A stretch of 64,000 bases of DNA. It comes from Aeromonas enteropelogenes. Its GTDB lineage: Bacteria > Pseudomonadota > Gammaproteobacteria > Enterobacterales > Aeromonadaceae. The translations under genes and the position numbers were made by a program. Position 1 is the stretch's first letter, and each line of letters begins with the position of its first letter. Below, piece after piece: positions 8,027-17,078 of the stretch. The notes under the pieces are model-generated. The model saw only the letters and a list, made by a program, of their open reading frames with translations. It was not told the DNA's origin and made no database searches. The DNA is taken from contig NZ_CDCG01000016.1 in NCBI RefSeq assembly GCF_000819845.1, positions 1 through 64,000 on the forward strand, written 5' to 3'.

Positions 8027-10840
8027 TTACGGCAATTGCAGCGGATAGATGGGAAGATGAAGCTCCTTCAGGGGTTTTTCAAGCTTTTGCTTGTCTCCCA
8101 CCACCACGATCACCATGTCGGCCGGGTCGAGCCAGCGGGCCGCACTGGCCTTGAGCGTCTCGGGCGACACCGTCTTGATCAGCTTGCTCTGGGCCTGCAC
8201 ATAGTCCGGCTTCAGGTCATACATGATCATCTGCAACAGGAAACCTGCCTTCTGGCCGAGGGTCTCGTAGGAGAGGGCATCCTGCTGGGAGACGGCGCTG
8301 CGCATGTAGGCGAGTTCGACCGGTGTCGGCCCGCTCGCCCGGTAGTTGTCCATCTCCTTGAGGAACTGGCGGATGGCATCCACGGTTGCATCGGCCCGCA
8401 CGTTGGCGCCGGTGGCGAAGGTGCCCACCTCCCGGTTGGCGGAGAAGCCCGAGCTGGCCCCATAGGTATAGCCCTTGTCTTCCCGCAGGTTGAGGTTGAT
8501 GCGGCTGTTGAAGTTGCCGCCCAGGTTGAAGTTCATCAGCCCGGCGGTGAAGTAATCACCCGTGGTATCGAACGGCAAGGCACGACGGCCGATGCGGATC
8601 ACCGACTGGGGCGCCCCCGGCTTGTCCACCAGATAGATGCCGGGCTTGGCCTGCTCGCCCTTGAGCTTGAGACTGCCCAGAGTCGGGGCTGTCCCCTTCC
8701 ATTCGGTCAGGAAGCCGAGTTGCTCCTCGATCTGCTGGCGACCCACATCACCGGCCACCACCACCTTGGCATTGGTCGGGTTGTAGTAGGTCTGGTAGAA
8801 GCGCTTCACGTCCGCCAGGGTCAGCTTGGCCACGTCGCCGATCACCCCGTCGGTTGGCTGGCCGAGGCGGTTCTCCTTGCCGTAGACCAGTTCGCGGAAC
8901 GCCTGGCCCGCCAGCCATTCTGGCTGCTGCTCGCTCTGCTGCATCCCCTGCAGCAGTTGCGCCTTGACCCGCTCGAAGTCAGCCTCGCGCATGCCGGGGC
9001 GCTCGTACACCTCGCGTACCAGCGCCATGGTCTGGGGCAACTTGTCCGCCAGCGAACTGATGGTGATCAGGGTGTTGTACTGGGCACTGGAGACATCAAT
9101 GCTGGAGCCAAGCTTTTGCAACTCGTCGCTGAGCTGGGCTTCGGTCAGGCGTACCGACCCCTGCCCCATCATGGCGGCGGTCAGATTGGCCAGCCCGAGC
9201 TGCCCCTGCTCTTCGGCGCGAATGCCGCCCGGCAGGGCGATCATGATGGAGACGGCGGGGATCTCGTCGCTCTCGGTGCCGATGATCTCGATGTTCTTGT
9301 CCAGCTTGCCGCGCCAGATGGCCGGCACCTTGACGCTCACCGCATCCGCCGCCTTGGGCTGGACGCTGCGATCGAAGCTGTCTTTCACCGGCCGCTCGGC
9401 CAGCGCCTTGTCATGCTTGCTGTAATCCGGCAACTCGCGCTTGGCGGGGGTGAAGTTGGGGACGGCCGCCTGCCAATCCGTCTTGCCCTTGGGCACCACG
9501 CTCAGCACCACCGCCGATTTGTTCGCGATGAACTTGTCGTAGGCCGCCTTGACTTGCTCGGGCGTCACCTTGCCGATGGCATCCAGGGTCTTGAAGACAT
9601 AGTTGGGATCCCGGGCGAAAACCTGGCCCATGGCGAGCTGGCTCACCTTACCGGAGACGCTGTCCAGCCCCCAGATGGCGGAGGCGCGGTACTTGTTGAT
9701 CGCCTTCTCCAGATCGTCGGACTTGAGGCCGCGCTCGGCAAACTCGCCGATCACCTTGTCCACCTCCCCCTTGAGGGTCTTGAGGCTGCCATCCACCGCC
9801 GGGTTGGGATAGGCGTAGACGGTCAGGGTACAGGCCAGCTCTTCGCAGTAGTGGGAGGCCCCCGCATCGACCGCCTTGCCGGTTTTCACCAATGACTGGT
9901 AGAGCATGGAGCTGGCAGAGCCGCCGAGCACGTCGGCGAACATGTCGAGCGCCGGCTCCTGGGGATCGCCAAGAGCAATCGTCGGGTAGCTGATGTAGAG
10001 CAGCGGCAGGTGAACCTTGTCCTCGAGCGTCACATAGCGGGTCTTGGGCAGGGTCACCGGCTTGGGGGTTGGCTCCGCCACCTCGGGGCCGCGCGGGATG
10101 GGGCCGAAGTACTTCTCAATCCAGGCGAGCGCCTGCTTGGTATCAAAGTCGCCCCCCAGGGTCAGGGTGGCGTTGTTCGGGCCATACCAGCGCAGGAAGA
10201 ACTGCTTGAGGTCGTTCACGTCGACCCGGTCGAGATCCTCCACATAGCCGATGGGCTGCCAGGAGTAGGGATGGGTGCGCGGATAAAGTGCCTCACCTAC
10301 CTTCTCCCCCACCAGACCATAGGGCTGGTTGTCGACGCGCTGGGCACGCTCGTTCTTGACGGTGGCACGCTGGATCTCGAACTTCTTCTGGCTCACCGCA
10401 TCGAGCAGGAAGCCCATGCGATCCGCCTCCAGCCAGAGCACCTTCTCCAGCTGGTTAGCCGGCACTGTCTCGTAGTAGTTGGTGCGATCCCGGTTGGTGG
10501 TGCCGTTCATGTCGCCACCGGCCTCGTTGATGATCCGCATGTGCTCCTGATCACCGACGTTTTTCGAGCCCTGGAACATCATGTGTTCGAAGAAGTGGGC
10601 GAAGCCGGACTTGCCGACCGTCTCTCGCGACGAACCCACGTGGTAGGTGACGTCGAGGTGCACCAGGGGATCGGATTTGTCGGGAGCCAGGATCACGGTC
10701 AGGCCGTTGTCGAGCTTGTACATCTGGTAGGGGATGGCGAGCTTGCCCTCCTCCTTGACCTGTTCCGACACCAGGGTTGGCGCTGCCAGCACCGGCAGAG
10801 TGAAGCCCAGCAGCATGCTTAATGGAATGAGTTTGTTCAC
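8027..10840 (-). CDS. secreted M16-family zinc metallopeptidase (insulinase/pitrilysin type)
   Basis: 937-residue protein with a signal peptide (residues 1-19, ending LPVLAA) and two consecutive M16 units. The first unit has the inverted zinc motif HFFEH near residue 84, with the downstream Glu region EKVLWLEADRMGF. The second unit (from about 500) lacks HxxEH and should be the non-catalytic half of the clamshell. The location is probably periplasmic, with peptides as substrates. Translation starts at a GTG (10840) with GAGG six bases upstream. It follows yqaA by 25 bases and may belong to the same transcript as yqaA and the dehydrogenase gene. Confidence 0.9.
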   Translation of the reverse strand: MNKLIPLSMLLGFTLPVLAAPTLVSEQVKEEGKLAIPYQMYKLDNGLTVILAPDKSDPLVHLDVTYHVGSSRETVGKSGFAHFFEHMMFQGSKNVGDQEHMRIINEAGGDMNGTTNRDRTNYYETVPANQLEKVLWLEADRMGFLLDAVSQKKFEIQRATVKNERAQRVDNQPYGLVGEKVGEALYPRTHPYSWQPIGYVEDLDRVDVNDLKQFFLRWYGPNNATLTLGGDFDTKQALAWIEKYFGPIPRGPEVAEPTPKPVTLPKTRYVTLEDKVHLPLLYISYPTIALGDPQEPALDMFADVLGGSASSMLYQSLVKTGKAVDAGASHYCEELACTLTVYAYPNPAVDGSLKTLKGEVDKVIGEFAERGLKSDDLEKAINKYRASAIWGLDSVSGKVSQLAMGQVFARDPNYVFKTLDAIGKVTPEQVKAAYDKFIANKSAVVLSVVPKGKTDWQAAVPNFTPAKRELPDYSKHDKALAERPVKDSFDRSVQPKAADAVSVKVPAIWRGKLDKNIEIIGTESDEIPAVSIMIALPGGIRAEEQGQLGLANLTAAMMGQGSVRLTEAQLSDELQKLGSSIDVSSAQYNTLITISSLADKLPQTMALVREVYERPGMREADFERVKAQLLQGMQQSEQQPEWLAGQAFRELVYGKENRLGQPTDGVIGDVAKLTLADVKRFYQTYYNPTNAKVVVAGDVGRQQIEEQLGFLTEWKGTAPTLGSLKLKGEQAKPGIYLVDKPGAPQSVIRIGRRALPFDTTGDYFTAGLMNFNLGGNFNSRINLNLREDKGYTYGASSGFSANREVGTFATGANVRADATVDAIRQFLKEMDNYRASGPTPVELAYMRSAVSQQDALSYETLGQKAGFLLQMIMYDLKPDYVQAQSKLIKTVSPETLKASAARWLDPADMVIVVVGDKQKLEKPLKELHLPIYPLQLP

Positions 10841-10865
10841 GGTTACCTCGTGAGTGACAAAAGGG

Positions 10866-11303
10866 CTAGAAGATCTGCCTGGCCAGCAGAAAAATCAGGG
10901 TATAACGCAGCAACTTGCCGAGCCCGATGAGAACGAGAGAGCGCCAGAAAGAGAGACGCAGCCAGCCAGCCAACAGACAGAGTCCATCACCGACCACAGG
11001 CGTCCAGGCCAGCAGCAGGCACCAGTGGCCATGTTGTTTGAGCCAGCCCAGGGCTTTTTGTTCCCCACGGCCTTGAAAATCTTCCGGTTTTTTCTTGAAG
11101 GTGGCGAGCCAGCCGAGCCACCAGGTGGTCATGGAGCCCAGGGTATTGCCGAGCGTCGCCCACCCGAGCAGACTGGCCATGCTCCACTGCCCCTTGGCGG
11201 CCATGGCCCCCAGCAGCACTTCCGAGCCACCTGGCAGCAGAGTGGCCGAGGTGAAGGCGCTCAAAAAGAGCCACCCCAGCCCCATCTCCATCAGATCGTT
11301 CAT
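10866..11303 (-). CDS. yqaA: YqaA family inner-membrane protein (DedA/VTT-like)
   Basis: 145-residue membrane protein with four or so hydrophobic segments. It matches E. coli YqaA along its length, including SATLLPGGSEVLL and the WTPVVGDGLCLLAGWLR block of the SNARE-associated/VTT fold. Members of this superfamily are linked to lipid flipping and membrane homeostasis, but YqaA itself has no firm function. Its ATG overlaps the stop codon of the upstream dehydrogenase gene by four bases, so translation is coupled. Confidence 0.88.
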   Translation of the reverse strand: MNDLMEMGLGWLFLSAFTSATLLPGGSEVLLGAMAAKGQWSMASLLGWATLGNTLGSMTTWWLGWLATFKKKPEDFQGRGEQKALGWLKQHGHWCLLLAWTPVVGDGLCLLAGWLRLSFWRSLVLIGLGKLLRYTLIFLLARQIF

Positions 11304-12277
11304 GCAGGGTAGTCGTCGGCGGCGGGCATGCGCAATACCAGCTTGCCGCGCACGTGTCCGCCCTCGATGGTTCTGTGGGCCAGCGCCCCTTCGGCCAGGG
11401 GGAACTCACCGGCGACAGTGATCTTCACCTCGCCCTGACGCAGCAACAGCAGCATCTGGGCCAGCTGTTTCTGGTCGGGATGGACCAGCATGCCGAGTAC
11501 CTCGACTCCGGCCTCGGCCCCCGCATCCTTGATCAGCTGAGCCGTGATAGTCGGCACCGTCACCAGACGCCCGCCCGGCTTGACGCAGGCCAGGGCCGCC
11601 TTGCCGCTCTCGCCCCCCACCAGATCCAGCACCAGATCGACCTGGCCGCCCGCGGCCACTATTTGTTCGGCCCAGTCGGCATCGTGATAATCCACCAGAG
11701 TATTGGCACCCAAACCGTGCAGGAAGCTGTGATTGTCGCCGCTGGCCGTGGCGACCACCTCGGCGCCATAAGCGGCGGCAAACTGCACCGCCAGATGGCC
11801 CACACCGCCTGCACCGGCCAGGATCAGCACTCGCTGCCCCGCCTTGAGGGCGCCGTGCTCGAACAATCCCTGCCAGGCGGTGAGCCCTGCCAGCGGTAGT
11901 GCCGCCCCCTGTTTGAGGCTGACGCCATTGAGCCTGACCAGCTCCCCTTCACCAGCCACCACGGATTCTGCATAGCCCCCCGCCTGCAGCGGAAAGCCCA
12001 CCATGCCGCACACCCGATCCCCTTCGACCAGCGAACTGACACCAGGGCCGACCTTCTCGACCACGCCGGCAACGTCATAGCCCGGCGTCCAGGGCAGCTT
12101 GTCCTTGTTCTGGGCCGCCGCCCAGCCGAGGCCGGCGCGTGTCTTGGCATCGATGGGGTTGACCCCCGCAAAGCAGATGCGCACCCGCACTTCCCCTTCT
12201 GCCGGCACCTTGTCGAGAGAAGGGTTGAGCCTGAGTACCGAGGGGTCACCGAATGCGGTAATCTGTAGTTGCGTCAT
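11300..12277 (-). CDS. NADP-dependent quinone oxidoreductase-type zinc-free alcohol dehydrogenase (MDR)
   Basis: 325-residue medium-chain dehydrogenase/reductase. The GroES-like N-terminal half has PGYDVAGVVEKVG; the Rossmann half has the dinucleotide loop GAGGVGHLAVQ. The catalytic zinc cysteines of true alcohol dehydrogenases are absent, which places it with NADPH:quinone reductases. The substrate is not predictable. The ATG at 12277 is preferred over one at 12287-12289 because an AGGA lies about 11 bases upstream of it, while the earlier start has its AGG adjacent. It overlaps yqaA and is divergent from the small membrane-protein gene at 12334. Confidence 0.85.
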   Translation of the reverse strand: MTQLQITAFGDPSVLRLNPSLDKVPAEGEVRVRICFAGVNPIDAKTRAGLGWAAAQNKDKLPWTPGYDVAGVVEKVGPGVSSLVEGDRVCGMVGFPLQAGGYAESVVAGEGELVRLNGVSLKQGAALPLAGLTAWQGLFEHGALKAGQRVLILAGAGGVGHLAVQFAAAYGAEVVATASGDNHSFLHGLGANTLVDYHDADWAEQIVAAGGQVDLVLDLVGGESGKAALACVKPGGRLVTVPTITAQLIKDAGAEAGVEVLGMLVHPDQKQLAQMLLLLRQGEVKITVAGEFPLAEGALAHRTIEGGHVRGKLVLRMPAADDYPA

Positions 12278-12333
12278 TGCACAATCCATCCTGTTGATTG
12301 ATCAAGGGTCAACAGAATAACAGCGAGGACACC

Positions 12334-12501
12334 ATGGCTCGAATGTTTCTTATTCCCCTGTTGCTGGCGCTGGGCTGGTGGGCGTTTCTGCTCTACTTTC
12401 GCATCCCCCTCAAGCAGGGGGCCAAGGGGTTTTACTGGATCATCGGTCTGGGTGGCGGGCTGGCAGCATTTCTTGCCCTGATGATGGTGCTGACGCACTA
12501 G
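12334..12501 (+). CDS. small two-helix membrane protein
   Basis: 55-residue protein with two hydrophobic segments (about residues 5-19 and 34-52) joined by a short basic loop, YFRIPLKQGAKG. GAGG lies upstream of the ATG at 12334. No function is recognised. It precedes fosA by 32 bases with no terminator, so the two may share a transcript. Confidence 0.6.
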   Translation: MARMFLIPLLLALGWWAFLLYFRIPLKQGAKGFYWIIGLGGGLAAFLALMMVLTH

Positions 12502-12533
12502 GGGCAAGAACGAACAAGGGAGCTGGAGGAATA

Positions 12534-12935
12534 ATGCTGACTGGTCTGAACCATCTGACCCTGACAACAGGAGATCTCGACAAGAGCCTTGCCTTCTATG
12601 TCGAAATCCTGGGTTTCAAACCGCGTGTCCGCTGGACAAGAGGTGCCTATTTAACACTGGGCGAACTGTGGCTTTGCCTTTCCTGCGACCACCCGCACCC
12701 GGCAAGGGACTACACCCATGTTGCCTTCAGCATCGCCTCTGAACACTTTTCGGCGTTTTGTGCCCGCCTACGCCAGACGGGCATAGATGAATGGAAAACC
12801 AATCGCAGCGAAGGTGAATCCTTCTACTTGAAAGACCCTGACGGCCATCAACTTGAAATCCACGTTGGCAACCTTGAGAGCCGACTTTCCTCTCTCAGGG
12901 AGAGCCCCTATGAGGGATTGGTCTGGTACGACTGA
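12534..12935 (+). CDS. fosA: fosfomycin resistance glutathione transferase
   Basis: 133-residue vicinal-oxygen-chelate protein nearly colinear with FosA. Metal ligands H7, H62 and E108 are present, as are T9, K88, S92, Y98 and R117, which correspond to the fosfomycin- and K+-loop residues of Pseudomonas FosA. It would add glutathione to fosfomycin with Mn2+ and K+, inactivating it in the cytoplasm. GGAGGA precedes the ATG. No transposon or integron signals are nearby, so it looks like a chromosomal, intrinsic copy. Its base composition looks somewhat less GC-rich than neighbouring genes. It is convergent with the next gene, seven bases apart. Confidence 0.93.
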   Translation: MLTGLNHLTLTTGDLDKSLAFYVEILGFKPRVRWTRGAYLTLGELWLCLSCDHPHPARDYTHVAFSIASEHFSAFCARLRQTGIDEWKTNRSEGESFYLKDPDGHQLEIHVGNLESRLSSLRESPYEGLVWYD

Positions 12936-12942
12936 ACAGGAT

Positions 12943-13947
12943 TCAGCTGTTTTCAGTACGCAGATGATAGTGGCGATTGCTCCCCTGCCCCAGCACCCCT
13001 TGTGACAAGAGATGATGGAATACCCTGTCCACCTCCTCCAGCGACAATGACAGCGCCTGGGCCACCGAGCGCTTGCTGCACTTGAGCTCGCCGCTCTCCA
13101 GGGCACCACGTACCCGCTCCACTACGGCCGGAGCCGGCTCGGGCTGAGCCACCACCTCGGGCTGGACAGGCGCCGGCACTTGCACAGCCTGCTGGGCCTC
13201 CCGGCGCTCCTGATCCTGCTGGCGCTGCCACTGGCGGCGGAAGCGGTTTTCCTCGCCAATCAGACTGACAAAGAAAGCGCCAAATACATCCAGCAGGATG
13301 GAGAGGAAGCAGACTAGCAGGAACTGCACCTGGCTGATGCTCATCCCCATACCATCTGCCAGGCTGCTCATCAGGCCCAGCATGGAGGACTGCTCATTGA
13401 CTGGCTTGGCATCGCGCTGCTGGCGCAATTCGTCCTGTTGCAGGCGCAGGCGAGTATTGTCACGCTGCAGGGCGGTCACGCCGCTGGAGATGCGTGCCAG
13501 CTCGATATATTTGCGGGCCGCCTCCTCGTTGAGCTTGATCTGCCGCTCTATGCTGGCGATCTGCTCGTCAAAACGGGCGATAACCCGTTCATGGTGAGCC
13601 TGCTGGTTGAGGATGGTGTTGGTGGCACTGTTGATGCCGCCGATACTGCCACCGATGGAGATGGCCGCCAATACGCTGTAGAACAGCAGCGACCAGAGGG
13701 CACCGCCGAGATCCCGGCGCGCCTTGCGCTCACCATACTCATACCAGACATAGAACTTGCCCAGTTCGAAGATGATCGCCAGGCCGCCAAACAGCCACTT
13801 CATCAGCGGGTTGTCATCAATGGAGAGAAACAGCAGCAGGGAGAAGACGATGGAAGCCAGAATGGCCAGCCCGGTAAAACTGTATACCGTGGTCAGTGCG
13901 AACCATCCCTTGGGGTAGCGTTGGGCGGAAGAAGGCTGTGTTGTCAT
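12943..13947 (-). CDS. membrane protein with coiled coil and C-terminal winged-helix-like domain, function unknown
   Basis: 334-residue protein I do not recognise. Hydrophobic segments lie at about residues 20-42, 50-67, 85-104 and 207-231. Between the third and fourth is a charged Gln/Arg-rich coiled coil (about 113-182). After the last helix come a basic stretch (234-252), a Pro/Gln/Val linker (253-275) and a compact domain (276-330) with SKRSVAQALSLSLEEVDRVF, which looks like a winged helix. The tail could bind DNA from the membrane, but this is inference. The ribosome binding site is poor. Confidence 0.7.
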   Translation of the reverse strand: MTTQPSSAQRYPKGWFALTTVYSFTGLAILASIVFSLLLFLSIDDNPLMKWLFGGLAIIFELGKFYVWYEYGERKARRDLGGALWSLLFYSVLAAISIGGSIGGINSATNTILNQQAHHERVIARFDEQIASIERQIKLNEEAARKYIELARISSGVTALQRDNTRLRLQQDELRQQRDAKPVNEQSSMLGLMSSLADGMGMSISQVQFLLVCFLSILLDVFGAFFVSLIGEENRFRRQWQRQQDQERREAQQAVQVPAPVQPEVVAQPEPAPAVVERVRGALESGELKCSKRSVAQALSLSLEEVDRVFHHLLSQGVLGQGSNRHYHLRTENS

Positions 13948-14204
13948 GATGAAGAGGTGGTGCTGTGGAGAAAAGGTGGCTGCCGATTATAGTCAGCGGA
14001 CTCGCCGAGAGAAGGGCAATCATGCGAATTGCACGAGATCAGTGATCAGCTGCCCAGAGTGCGACCAAAACGGACAAATCGACAGCAAAAAGTCGGTACA
14101 CTTTCTTACCACACTGAATAGTATGATGAGATTGGGTGCGGTTCCGCCCGGGTTCAGCCCGGCTGGAATAGACTGACCCGCAATGACAATTAACCGAGGC
14201 CATC

Positions 14205-14501
14205 ATGAACAGAACGACTACCTTGTTACTGTCCCTTTTTCTCGTTACCGGTGCAGCACAGGCCGTATCACAGTACGAGGACGGGGGTGGTTCAGCGTTC
14301 TCCGTCGATGAGCTAACCTTCAATCTGGACTGGGATGACCAGCAGTTTGGCTGGTCACAAGCCGATTGCCTCGATCTGGGGGTGGGCGATACAGCCCCTT
14401 CCGAATGCCGGAGAGTCAGAATCGATCTCGATGATGAAGAGCACCGCAATCATCCACCCAGCACCAACCAGATGCCAACCACCTCGGGCAACGGCCAGTA
14501 A
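14205..14501 (+). CDS. small secreted protein A of a tandem related pair
   Basis: 98-residue protein with a signal peptide (1-20, ending GAAQA) and a short acidic mature chain. The core LDWDD (41-45), W50 and CLDLGVGD (55-62), plus a second Cys at 68, is shared with the next gene at the same spacing. The tail is His/Pro/Ser-rich. The two cysteines suggest one disulfide in the periplasm or outside. The function is unknown. GAGG precedes the ATG. The 257-base gap before it contains a possible -10 (TATGAT at 14122-14127) but no strong -35. Confidence 0.7.
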   Translation: MNRTTTLLLSLFLVTGAAQAVSQYEDGGGSAFSVDELTFNLDWDDQQFGWSQADCLDLGVGDTAPSECRRVRIDLDDEEHRNHPPSTNQMPTTSGNGQ

Positions 14502-14519
14502 CAACGGAGAATTCTCGTT

Positions 14520-14855
14520 ATGACTCATAAAACCATGTTCAACAAAGGTGCCCTGCTGCTCTCCCTGCTGCTGGCTAATGGGGTCGCCTTTGCCGCCCCT
14601 CCCCACTCCAAGGACGGCGATGGCATCCGGATTTCCACCGACAATGTGAAGCTGAACGTCGACTGGGATGACAAGGAGTACGACTGGTGGCAGAACAACT
14701 GCCTGGATCTCGGCATCGGCGACAGCCGCATCAAGCTCAACTGCGACAAGATGGATGGCAAGTACCGGGATCACTACAACCGCAGCATTCACAGCGGCAA
14801 CAACCCGGGTCAGGGGCACGACAAGTTCAAAGACAAAGGCAACAAGAAGCACTGA
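14520..14855 (+). CDS. small secreted protein B of a tandem related pair
   Basis: 111-residue protein with a signal peptide (to about 26, VAFA|APP). It repeats the core of its upstream neighbour: VDWDD (47-51), W56-W57, CLDLGIGD (61-68) and a second Cys at 75. In both proteins the Trp of WDD and the first Cys are 12 residues apart. The tail is basic and His/Gly/Lys-rich (HSGNNPGQGHDKFKDKG), unlike the acidic partner. GGAG lies upstream of the ATG, 19 bases after the first gene. The opposite tail charges suggest they might pair, but no function is known. Confidence 0.72.
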   Translation: MTHKTMFNKGALLLSLLLANGVAFAAPPHSKDGDGIRISTDNVKLNVDWDDKEYDWWQNNCLDLGIGDSRIKLNCDKMDGKYRDHYNRSIHSGNNPGQGHDKFKDKGNKKH

Positions 14856-14875
14856 CCTGTGTATCGCATCTATGA

Positions 14876-14902
14876 AACAGGGGCCCAAGGCCCCTGTTTT
14901 CA
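14876..14902. terminator. bidirectional terminator between the secreted pair and fpr
   Basis: AACAGGGGCC / GGCCCCTGTT stem with a short T-tract on the plus side, between the two convergent units. Confidence 0.8.
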
Positions 14903-14908
14903 TGTTGC

Positions 14909-15652
14909 CTACCAGTAGTTTTCCGCACTGATGTTGCCTGGCGCGCGCCGCAGGTTCTTGGCAAGCCCCAATCCCAGCAGGGTCTGTTGGGTCTCCTTCA
15001 CCATCGCGGGATTCCCGCAGATCAGCACCTGACTGAACTCGGGTGAAAAATCGAGACCAACCCGTGCTTGCAGCTGACCATCACTAATGGCGGTAGGGAT
15101 CCGCCCGGCCATCGCCCCCGACCACTCTTCCCGGCTGACGAAAGGCACATAACGAAAACGCGCCCCGTAACGCTCGCCAAAACTGGCGATAAGCGGCTGA
15201 TAGCTCAGCTCTTCCCCTTTCCTCACCCCGTGCACCAACACCAGACTCTCGAAACGGGAGAATGCTTCCCCATCCGCCAGCATGGAGAGAAAGGGTCCGA
15301 TGGCGGTCCCGGTGGAGAGCAACCAGAGATCGCGGCCAGCAGGCACTTCATCCAGAGTCAGGAAACCGGTGGCCTGAGACTGCACTAGCAAATTATCGCC
15401 TACCTGCAAGGAGCCCAGAGAGGGGGTCAACTCTCCGCTCGGGATCTCGACAAAATAGAATTCATGATAAGGCGAGGAAGGGGGATTGACGAAGGAGTAG
15501 GCTCGCTGGATGCGCCTCTCGCCCTGCTCGAGGGCCAGCTTGGTGAATTGCCCTGCCTCGTAGGGGGCAAGCTCTGCCGCCACGCGCAGGGAAAACAGGG
15601 TGGGTGTCCATTCGATGCGTTCAATGACGCGCCCTTCAACCCAGGCTGCCAT
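14909..15652 (-). CDS. fpr: ferredoxin/flavodoxin-NADP(+) reductase
   Basis: 247-residue FNR-type flavoenzyme, as long as E. coli Fpr (248). The FAD-binding RAYSFVNPP (RxYS motif) is near residue 50, the NADP pyrophosphate-binding STGTAIGPFLSM near 112 and the CGNPAM motif near 213. It ends in an aromatic ENYW like the C-terminal Trp of E. coli Fpr. It moves electrons between NADPH and flavodoxin or ferredoxin in the cytoplasm and is commonly SoxRS-responsive; no SoxS box was identified. A single-gene unit. Confidence 0.95.
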   Translation of the reverse strand: MAAWVEGRVIERIEWTPTLFSLRVAAELAPYEAGQFTKLALEQGERRIQRAYSFVNPPSSPYHEFYFVEIPSGELTPSLGSLQVGDNLLVQSQATGFLTLDEVPAGRDLWLLSTGTAIGPFLSMLADGEAFSRFESLVLVHGVRKGEELSYQPLIASFGERYGARFRYVPFVSREEWSGAMAGRIPTAISDGQLQARVGLDFSPEFSQVLICGNPAMVKETQQTLLGLGLAKNLRRAPGNISAENYW

Positions 15653-15703
15653 AAGGATCTCCTCCAGAGGAACAGATCTTCACTCTACCCCCGGGCCCCA
15701 AAA

Positions 15704-15733
15704 TAAAAAACCCGCGCATTTGCGCGGGTTTTT
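15704..15733 (-). terminator. terminator of the rpsF-rpsR-rplI operon
   Basis: CCCGCGCA / TGCGCGGG stem with a T-rich tail on the minus strand and T5 on the plus strand, 19 bases after the rplI stop. Confidence 0.9.
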
Positions 15734-15752
15734 CTGCAACAGCGAATCGCTA

Positions 15753-16199
15753 TTACAGGGCAACAACCTGAAGCTGTACGGTTGCTTTAACGTCAGCGTG
15801 CAGCTGAACGGCAACTTCGTACTCGCCAGTGTTGCGCAGAACGTTGCCCATGCGGACTTCGCTCTTGGCAACGGCTACGCCGGCAGCAGTGATGGCTTCA
15901 GCCACGTCACGGGTACCGATGGAACCGAACAGTTTACCTTCGTCACCAGCTTTGGAAGCGATAACAACGGCAGCCAGTTCACCCAGCTTGGCAGCGCGCT
16001 CTTCGGCAGCAGCTTTGTTGGCAGCCAGTTTGGCTTCCAGCTCAGCGCGACGAGCACCGAAGGCTTCGATGTTGGCCTTGGTGGCCATAACAGCTTTGCC
16101 TTGCGGGATCAGATAGTTACGGGCATAACCAGCTTTCACGGAAACTTGGTCACCCAGACCGCCCAGTTTGGCGATTTTGTCGAGCAGGATAACTTGCAT
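15753..16199 (-). CDS. rplI: 50S ribosomal protein L9
   Basis: 148-residue L9 with the N-terminal [19 protein letters not shown] that binds 23S rRNA, a long charged Ala-rich connecting helix (about 40-75), and the C-terminal domain. Length is the same as in E. coli (149). It is the last gene of the rpsF operon, 52 bases after rpsR. Confidence 0.98.
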   Translation of the reverse strand: MQVILLDKIAKLGGLGDQVSVKAGYARNYLIPQGKAVMATKANIEAFGARRAELEAKLAANKAAAEERAAKLGELAAVVIASKAGDEGKLFGSIGTRDVAEAITAAGVAVAKSEVRMGNVLRNTGEYEVAVQLHADVKATVQLQVVAL

Positions 16200-16251
16200 T
16201 ACCTTTCCTCTATAAATTTCGTTGAGTTAGGCTTAAGCGCCGGACCGATTC

Positions 16252-16494
<243 letters not shown>

Positions 16495-16512
16495 CTAGTC
16501 AGTGATCCAGAA

Positions 16513-16899
16513 TTACTCTTCGGAAGCAGCTTCAGTAGCTTCTTCGCGGCGCTCGTCGTCACGACGGGAGAAGCGCTCTTCTTTGGCCTTGGCCATCGGA
16601 GAAACTTCGGTCACGGCGTGCTTGGTGCGCATGATCATGTTGCGGATAACGGCATCGTTGAAGCGGAAGCTGGTTTCCAGCTCATCGATAACGGCTTGCT
16701 CTGCTTCTACGTTCATCAGAACGTAGTGGGCTTTGTGCAGTTTGTCGATCGGGTAAGCCAGCTGACGACGGCCCCAATCTTCCAGGCGATGAATGGTACC
16801 ACCGGAGGTGGTGATGGCGCCGGTGTAACGCTCGATCATGCCGGGTACTTGCTCGCTCTGGTCCGGATGAACCATGAAGACGATTTCGTAATGACGCAT
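16513..16899 (-). CDS. rpsF: 30S ribosomal protein S6
   Basis: 128-residue S6 beginning [19 protein letters not shown], with the RRLAYPI-like [10 protein letters not shown] loop and an acidic tail ([11 protein letters not shown]), which in E. coli is extended with glutamates by RimK. First gene of rpsF-rpsR-rplI. A 5' leader hairpin at 16924-16956 probably mediates S6:S18 autoregulation. Confidence 0.97.
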   Translation of the reverse strand: MRHYEIVFMVHPDQSEQVPGMIERYTGAITTSGGTIHRLEDWGRRQLAYPIDKLHKAHYVLMNVEAEQAVIDELETSFRFNDAVIRNMIMRTKHAVTEVSPMAKAKEERFSRRDDERREEATEAASEE

Positions 16900-16923
16900 T
16901 TTAGCTCCTTACGGATTAATTCA

Positions 16924-16956
16924 GCCTCCGCCCAGGTGCAGCCAGACCTCGGAGGC
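16924..16956 (-). promoter_or_regulatory. candidate S6:S18 autoregulatory leader hairpin
   Basis: On the minus strand, GCCTCCG pairs with CGGAGGC and encloses a second stem AGGT / ACCT with an unpaired GGG on one side. It lies 24 bases before the rpsF start. Bacterial rpsF leaders carry a bulged CCG-containing hairpin bound by S6:S18; the position and stem fit, but the exact bulge was not modelled. Confidence 0.6.
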
Positions 16957-17078
16957 AAGGAACATAAAGGTGTTTAGTCGCTGCTTTTCTAGGGCGGCAT
17001 ATTGTACGAAATCGCGCCCGTCACTGCAACTCACCGCCTCAAATGTTTTTCCCTATTGGTATGATACAAAACATCAAT

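Noticed and set aside
12534-12935. fosA as part of a mobile resistance element
   Set aside because: No transposase, integrase, terminal repeats or att sites were found within several kilobases.
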